Both the position numbers and the translations under genes were made by a program. 64,000 nt of DNA, taken from contig NZ_VFPQ01000002.1 of assembly GCF_006716785.1 (NCBI RefSeq), positions 1-64,000 on the forward strand, in the 5' to 3' direction. Positions 59,317 to 64,000 of this stretch are shown here, piece by piece. The notes under the pieces are model-generated. The model did no database searches. It was not told where the DNA came from and saw nothing but the letters and a program-made list of their open reading frames with translations. The stretch comes from Thermopolyspora flexuosa. Lineage in GTDB: Bacteria; Actinomycetota; Actinomycetes; Streptosporangiales; Streptosporangiaceae. The number at the start of each line of letters is the position of its first letter. Position 1 is the first letter of the stretch.

Positions 59317-60521
59317 GCCGGCACCCTTTCCAGTACCACGGCCACGCCGAGCCCGGCCGCGCCGCTCACCGCGGCCACGCCGTACCGGCCCTCGCGGCGC
59401 TCCAGCTCGTCCACGCAGCCGCCGACCATGATCGCGCCGGTGGCGCCGAAGGCGTGGCCCATCGCGATCGTGCCGCCGTTCGGGTTGAGCCGGTCCGGGC
59501 CGGCGTCGAGGTCGCGGCGGAAGGTCAGGCAGAGCGCGGCGAACGCCTCGGCGAACTCGAACACGTCGATGTCGGCGGGGGTGAGCCCGGCCCGCGCGAT
59601 CGCCCGCTCCACCGCCGCCTGGCCCGCGGTGAGCATGAGCACCGGGTCGACCGCGGCGGTCGCGCAGGCCACCACGCGGGCCCGCGGGCGGAGCCCGGCG
59701 GCCTCGGCGGCCGCGGCGTCGCCGAGCAGCAGCAGCGCGGCCCCGTCCGCGAGCGACGGGGAGGTGCCCACGGTGTGCAGGTGCTCGATGCGCCCGGCCT
59801 CCGGGTGGGCGGCGAGCGCGATCGCGTCCTGGCCCTGCGCGCCGAGCTCGGCGAACGCGGGCGGCAGTGCGGCGAGGCCCTCCGCGGTGGTGTCCGGGCG
59901 GACCAGCTCGTCCCGGTCGAAGAGCGTGCCGTCGGGCAGCTCGACCGGCACCACCGAGCCGGCGTACGCGCCGCGCTCCCAGGCCTCGGCCGCCTTGCGC
60001 TGGGTCTCCACGCCGTACGCGTCGAGCTGCTCGCGCGTGTAGCCCTCCAGCGTGGCGTTGAGGTCGGCGGCGATGCCCATGTGCACCGAGCCGACCTGCC
60101 GGATCACCTCGGCGTCCGTCCACAGCGGCGCCCGGTCGGCGAACATCGGCACCCGGGACACGCTCTCCACCCCGCCGGCCACCGCGAGTTGCAGCTCACC
60201 GGCCCGGATGCGGGCGCTCACCTGGGCGACCGCGTCGATCCCGGAGGCGCAGAACCGGTTGACCGCGCCGCCCGGCACGTGGTCGCCCCAGCCCGCGAGC
60301 AGGGTGGCGGTACGGGCGAGGTTGCCACCCTGGTCGTCCACCTGCGAGGCCGACCCGATGATCACGTCCTCCACGCGTTCCGGGTCGAGCCCGGTGCGCT
60401 CCACCAGCGCCCGCTGCAGCCGTACCACGAGGTCGAGCGGGCGCACCCCGGCGAGCGAGCCGCGGGACGAGCCCTTGCCGCGGGGCGTGCGCACGTAGTC
60501 CAGCACGAAGGCGTCCGCCAC
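59313..60521 (-). CDS. Thiolase-family protein with atypical active site
   Basis: This 402-residue thiolase starts at GTG 60521 with a GGAGGAG site. The first catalytic Cys is present in VNRFCASGIDAV (about residue 91), and the substrate-shaping His in GHAFGATGAI (about 356). Two normal features are altered: the NEAFA motif is AEAFA (in FEFAEAFAA), and the C-terminal CxG loop is VSGAAGLGVAVVLE, with Ser in place of the second catalytic cysteine. It may therefore catalyse a different step, such as acyl transfer, or act as an inactive partner. It is first in an operon with an SDR and a DUF1295 gene. Confidence 0.85.
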   Translation of the reverse strand: MADAFVLDYVRTPRGKGSSRGSLAGVRPLDLVVRLQRALVERTGLDPERVEDVIIGSASQVDDQGGNLARTATLLAGWGDHVPGGAVNRFCASGIDAVAQVSARIRAGELQLAVAGGVESVSRVPMFADRAPLWTDAEVIRQVGSVHMGIAADLNATLEGYTREQLDAYGVETQRKAAEAWERGAYAGSVVPVELPDGTLFDRDELVRPDTTAEGLAALPPAFAELGAQGQDAIALAAHPEAGRIEHLHTVGTSPSLADGAALLLLGDAAAAEAAGLRPRARVVACATAAVDPVLMLTAGQAAVERAIARAGLTPADIDVFEFAEAFAALCLTFRRDLDAGPDRLNPNGGTIAMGHAFGATGAIMVGGCVDELERREGRYGVAAVSGAAGLGVAVVLERVPA

Positions 60522-60636
60522 GAGTGACTCCTCCGCTCCGTAGCGTTGCTCCGCTAAATGTAGCCAGACCCTTTGCACGCCACAAGACTGATTTATCCGG
60601 CTCTGCCCTGGTTACCAGCGGGCACGAAATCGCCCA

Positions 60637-60665
60637 TTGACATCTGCAACTCTCACTGTTGTAGT
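60637..60665 (+). promoter_or_regulatory. Promoter of the thiolase/oxygenase operon
   Basis: TTGACA (60637-60642) and TGTAGT (60660-60665) are separated by 17 bp and lie 48 bp before the thiolase start at 60713. CAAC/GTTG arms (60647-60650 and 60658-60661) overlap the -10 and might be a regulator site. Confidence 0.6.
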
Positions 60666-60712
60666 AAGGGGCCACCGGCCCGTCCGGGCCGTGCAGCAAG
60701 GGAGGCCCCGCG

Positions 60713-61930
60713 ATGACCACCGGCGTGTGGATCCTGGGCGGCCATCAGACGGACTTCGCCCGCAACTGGACCCGTGAGGGCCTGGAGCTCTCCGATCTCG
60801 CCCGCGAGGTGACCACCAAGACGCTTGAGGACGCCGGACTCGAGCCGGCCGACGTCGACGTGATCCACGTCGGCAACGCCTTCGGCGAGCTGTACACCGG
60901 GCAGGGACACCTCGGCGGCATGCCCGCCACCGTGCTCCCCGAGCTGTGGGGGACGCCCGCGGCCCGGCACGAGGCCGCCTGCGCCTCCGGCGGGGTCGCG
61001 ATCCTCGCGGCAATGGCCGACCTGGAGTCCGGCCGCTACGACGTCGCGCTCGTGCTCGGCCTCGAGCTCGAGCGCACCGTGCCCGGCGACCTCGCGGCCG
61101 AGAGGATGCGCGCCGCCTCGTGGGTCGGCCACGAGGCACAGGAGGCCAGGTTCGTCTGGCCGTACACCTTCGCCGCGCTCGCCGACGAGTACGACCGCCG
61201 CTACGGCGTCGACGACCGGCACCTGCGCGCGATCGCCGAGCTCAATTTCCGCAACGCCAAGGCGAACCCGAACGCCCAGACCCGGAGCTGGGAGTTCACC
61301 GACCGGCACTTCACCGACGACGACGAGGTCAACCCGCCGGTGGCGGGCCGGCTGCGCCGCTACGACTGCAGCCAGATCACCGACGGCGGCGCCGGGCTCG
61401 TGCTGGTGAGCGAGCGCTTCCTCGCCGAGCGCGCCCCGTCCGGGGTGCGCTCCCGCGTCCAGGGCTGGGGCCACCGCACCGTCGCCCTGCCGCTCGACCA
61501 CAAACTGCGGCGCTCCGCCGACGAGCCGTACGTGCTGCCGCACGTGCGCGAGGCGGCGCTCGACGCGTTCCGGCGGGCCGGCATCCCCGGCGTGGCGGCG
61601 GTCGACGGGGTCGAGGTCCACGACTGCTTCACCATGTCCGAGTACCTGGCGATCGACCACCTCGGGCTCACCGGCCCCGGCGAGAGCTGGAAGGCGATCG
61701 AGAACGGCGACCTGGAACGCGACGGCCGCTGCCCGGTCAACCCCGGCGGCGGGCTGCTCGGCATCGGCCACCCGGTCGGCGCGACCGGCGTGCGCATGGT
61801 GCTCGACGCCCACCGCCAGGTCACCGGTACGGCGGGGCCGACGCAGCTCGAGCGGGCCCGCCGCTTCGCCACCCTCAACATCGGCGGCAGCACGACCACC
61901 ACCGTGAGCTTCGTCATCGGCACCGAGTGA
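60713..61930 (+). CDS. SCP2-type thiolase (acetyl-CoA acyltransferase-like)
   Basis: This 405-residue thiolase superfamily protein has the catalytic Cys in EAACASGGVAI (about residue 90), the SCP2-thiolase HDCF motif (VEVHDCFTMSEYL, about residue 303) and the His in GHPVGATGVRM (about 352). SCP2-type thiolases often act in bile-acid, steroid or branched-chain side-chain degradation. Those without full catalytic residues act on aldol products together with a partner such as a DUF35 protein. No DUF35 partner is adjacent here. Its stop is 14 bp before the oxygenase gene, in one operon. Confidence 0.9.
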   Translation: MTTGVWILGGHQTDFARNWTREGLELSDLAREVTTKTLEDAGLEPADVDVIHVGNAFGELYTGQGHLGGMPATVLPELWGTPAARHEAACASGGVAILAAMADLESGRYDVALVLGLELERTVPGDLAAERMRAASWVGHEAQEARFVWPYTFAALADEYDRRYGVDDRHLRAIAELNFRNAKANPNAQTRSWEFTDRHFTDDDEVNPPVAGRLRRYDCSQITDGGAGLVLVSERFLAERAPSGVRSRVQGWGHRTVALPLDHKLRRSADEPYVLPHVREAALDAFRRAGIPGVAAVDGVEVHDCFTMSEYLAIDHLGLTGPGESWKAIENGDLERDGRCPVNPGGGLLGIGHPVGATGVRMVLDAHRQVTGTAGPTQLERARRFATLNIGGSTTTTVSFVIGTE

Positions 61931-61944
61931 AGGAGGAGAACCCC

Positions 61945-63453
61945 ATGGACGTCCAGGTCGTGGGGCGGGCGTTGTCCACCCTGCCGGAGGACGACGACCA
62001 CCCCTACCGCACCGGGCCGTGGCGCCCGCAGACCACCGAGTGGGCCGCCGACGACCTCGACGTGGAGGGCGAGATCCCGGCCGATCTCGACGGCGTCTAC
62101 CTGCGCAACACCGAGAACCCGGTGCACCCGGCGATCGAGCTGTACCACCCGTTCGACGGCGACGGCATGATCCACCTGATCGGGTTCCGGGACGGCAAGG
62201 CGTTCTACCGCAACCGGTTCATCCGCACCGACGGGTTCCTCGCCGAGCAGGAGGCGGGCCGCGCGCTGTGGGCGGGCATCGCCGAGCGGCGCGAGAAGGG
62301 CATCCGCAAGGACGGCTGGGGCGCCCGCGGCGGGCTGAAGGACTCCTCCAGCACCGACGTGGTGGTGCACGCCGGGGTCGCGCTCACCAGCTTCTACCAG
62401 TGCGGCGAGGTGTACCGGCTCGACCCGTTCACCCTCGACACGCTCGGCAAGGCCGACTGGGCCCCGGAGTGCGGGGTGTCCGCGCACACCAAGGTCGACC
62501 CGCGCACCGGCGAGCTGCTGTTCTTCAACTACACGACCGAGGCGCCGTACATGCACTACGGCGTGGTCGACGCGGACAACCGGCTGGTGCACTACACCGA
62601 GGTCCCGCTGCCCGGGCCCCGGCTGCCGCACGACATGGCCTTCACCGAGAACTACGCCATCCTCAACGACTTCCCGCTCTTCTGGGAGCCCGAGCTGCTC
62701 AAGAAGGGCGTCTACGCGGTCCGCTTCCACCCGGAGATCCCGAGCCGGCTCGGCGTCATCCCGCGCCGCGGCGGGCCGGGCGACATCCGCTGGTTCGAGG
62801 CGAGCCCGACGTACGTGCTGCACTGGATCAACGCCTACGAGGACGGCGACGAGATCGTCCTCGACGGCTTCTACCAGGACGACCCCGAGCCGGCCGACAC
62901 CGGGGAGGGCGGCGTCTACCGGCGCATGTTCCGCTTCCTCGCCCTCGACCGGATGCAGACCCGGCTGCACCGCTGGCGGCTCAACCTCGTCACCGGCGAG
63001 GTGAAGGAGGAGCGGCTCACCGACACGATCACCGAGTTCGGCGTGGCCAACACCCTCATCGGCGGGCAGCGCCACCGGTACGCGTACGCCGCGACCGGCG
63101 TGGAGGGCTGGTTCCTGCTCAACGGCCTGGTCCGGCACGACACCGAGACCGGCGCCGAGCAGCGCTACCGGCTGCCGGAGGGGGTGTACCTGAGCGAGCC
63201 CGCGATGGCCCCGCGGGTCGGCGCCACGTCCGAGGACGACGGCTACGTCCTTACCTTTACCCTTGACATGAACGAGGATCGGTCCGACTGCCTGATCTTC
63301 GAGGCGTCGCGGATCGAGGACGGGCCGATCGCTCGGGTCCGGCTGCCGGAGCGGATCTGCAGCGGCACCCACGCCACGTGGGCGCCCGGGTCCGCGATCC
63401 CCGGCTGGCATCAGACGGAGTCGGCGGCCGACGCCCTCGGTTTCCGTCGATGA
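61945..63453 (+). CDS. Carotenoid-cleavage-oxygenase family protein
   Basis: This 502-residue beta-propeller iron(II) oxygenase shows the four iron-binding histidines: SAHTK (about residue 180), LPHDMAF (about 228), YVLHWIN (about 292) and GTHATWAPG (about 475). Family members cleave conjugated double bonds in carotenoids, stilbenes or lignin-derived isoeugenol-type compounds with O2. AAGGAGGAG precedes ATG 61945. It lies between an SCP2-type thiolase and an HxlR regulator, which suggests an aromatic or isoprenoid side-chain pathway rather than pigment synthesis. Confidence 0.92.
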   Translation: MDVQVVGRALSTLPEDDDHPYRTGPWRPQTTEWAADDLDVEGEIPADLDGVYLRNTENPVHPAIELYHPFDGDGMIHLIGFRDGKAFYRNRFIRTDGFLAEQEAGRALWAGIAERREKGIRKDGWGARGGLKDSSSTDVVVHAGVALTSFYQCGEVYRLDPFTLDTLGKADWAPECGVSAHTKVDPRTGELLFFNYTTEAPYMHYGVVDADNRLVHYTEVPLPGPRLPHDMAFTENYAILNDFPLFWEPELLKKGVYAVRFHPEIPSRLGVIPRRGGPGDIRWFEASPTYVLHWINAYEDGDEIVLDGFYQDDPEPADTGEGGVYRRMFRFLALDRMQTRLHRWRLNLVTGEVKEERLTDTITEFGVANTLIGGQRHRYAYAATGVEGWFLLNGLVRHDTETGAEQRYRLPEGVYLSEPAMAPRVGATSEDDGYVLTFTLDMNEDRSDCLIFEASRIEDGPIARVRLPERICSGTHATWAPGSAIPGWHQTESAADALGFRR

Positions 63454-63468
63454 AAGGCGCCCGATTCG

Positions 63469-64000
63469 TTGACCCCGAGACCCGCCACCGCGGACGGCCC
63501 CGCCGAGCCGCTCGTCCACCCCCCGGACCGGCCCACCCGGCTCGCGCCCGGCGGGACGAACGCGGTCGGGTACACGCTCGGGCTGGTGAGCGACGAGTGG
63601 AACCTGCTGATCCTCCGGTACGCGATGGCGGGCGCCCGGCGGTACGCGGACTGGCGCGACGCGCTGCCGATCTCGCACGCGGTGCTCACCCGGCGGCTCG
63701 CCTACCTCACCGAGATGGGGGTGTTCGAGCGCACCCGGTACCAGGGCGGTAACCGCCTGGCGTACACGCTCACCAAGCGGGGCCGCGACCTGTGGCCCGT
63801 GCTGCTGGCGATCTGGGCGTGGGAGGCGGCGTGGGTGCCGGTCCACGTGGAACGGCTGCCGCGGATGGTGCACCGCGGGTGCGGGCGGGAGTTCACCCCC
63901 GTGCTCGAGTGCGCCGCCTGCGGCCGGCCGGTCGAGCCGCGCGACGTCGCGGGCGCGTTCGGCCCGAGCGGAAGCTGGAGCCGCTCGGTCCCGGCCGCGT
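63469..64000 (+). CDS. HxlR-family transcriptional regulator (3' end outside window)
   Basis: About 177 residues are visible, starting at the only in-frame initiator, a TTG at 63469, 15 bp after the oxygenase stop. The winged helix reads YTLGLVSDEWNLLILRYAMA, then SHAVLTRRLAYLTEMGVFER and RLAYTLTKRGRDL, as in HxlR/DUF24 regulators that often sense aldehydes or quinones. A Cys-rich segment near the C terminus (LECAACGRPVEPRD) looks like a zinc knuckle, which is common in longer actinobacterial members. It probably regulates the operon it ends or the divergent operon. It runs off the right edge. Confidence 0.85.
   Translation, partial: MTPRPATADGPAEPLVHPPDRPTRLAPGGTNAVGYTLGLVSDEWNLLILRYAMAGARRYADWRDALPISHAVLTRRLAYLTEMGVFERTRYQGGNRLAYTLTKRGRDLWPVLLAIWAWEAAWVPVHVERLPRMVHRGCGREFTPVLECAACGRPVEPRDVAGAFGPSGSWSRSVPAA

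Overview
The window is very GC-rich with strong third-position G/C bias. It carries many actinobacterial markers: a bacterial proteasome activator (Bpa), SigE-family ECF sigma factors, a BldG-like STAS protein, a polyprenol-phosphate-dependent mannosyltransferase, a large MinD/ParA-like ATPase with a proline-rich extension, and a MecA/NTF2-type penicillin-binding protein. I read it as chromosome of a filamentous actinomycete, most likely order Streptosporangiales. The genus cannot be fixed from the sequence alone. There is no phage, transposase, integrase, rRNA or CRISPR array.

Layout. 1-4.9 kb: the 5' part of a sensor histidine kinase divergent from a secreted serine hydrolase, then a GNAT acetyltransferase, an alpha/beta hydrolase and two small proteins. 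4.9-8.7 kb: a complete xylose module, with a ROK repressor divergent from xylA-xylB, a perfect palindromic operator lying over the promoter, and a strong terminator. 8.8-12.3 kb: a membrane protein, an orphan histidine-kinase-type ATPase, and a sigma factor / membrane-anchored partner pair. 12.6-15.2 kb: CsbD, tRNA-Ser(GCT), a cluster of DnaA-box-like sequences, YceI divergent from a MarR regulator, and a second SigE-family sigma factor. 15.6-21.9 kb: a cysteine-rich RlpA-like protein with a MauE-like redox membrane protein, an AAA ATPase, a radical SAM protein with an apparent C-terminal frameshift, and an M15 peptidase lipoprotein. 22-28.4 kb: an XRE/TPR regulator with two small co-oriented genes, a NUDIX-NYN fusion, a metal-linked permease/TIGR03943 operon, and a CHAP hydrolase with a long leader and a consensus CRP site upstream. 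29-33.7 kb: a PatB/MalY aminotransferase, a small lipoprotein, a conserved hypothetical and a penicillin-binding protein.

34.1-37.9 kb looks accessory: a TPR protein and a membrane-anchored protein built from seven exact-period 147-bp (49-residue) repeats, ending beside tRNA-Ser(TGA). 38-49 kb is mostly housekeeping: the MinD-like ATPase, a quinone oxidoreductase, bpa, a HAD phosphatase, a cold-shock protein, serS, pheA and a DUF4446 protein with an unusual low-complexity tail. 48.6-54.6 kb is an envelope glycan cluster: GT87 glycosyltransferase, phosphatase-fold polytopic membrane protein, MptA/B-like mannosyltransferase and GT2. 55.4-57.3 kb carries signalling genes (STAS protein, OmpR-type regulator). 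57.6-64 kb holds two divergent operons. One has an atypical thiolase, an SDR and a DUF1295 membrane protein; the other has an SCP2-type thiolase, a carotenoid-cleavage-type oxygenase and an HxlR-family regulator cut by the window edge. Together they look like an uncharacterised acyl-CoA-linked catabolic or modifying pathway.

The most interesting items are the 147-bp repeat protein and its island, the DnaA-box cluster, the cysteine-rich RlpA-like/MauE-like pair, the CRP site and long leader of the CHAP gene, the frameshifted radical SAM gene and the thiolase/oxygenase locus.
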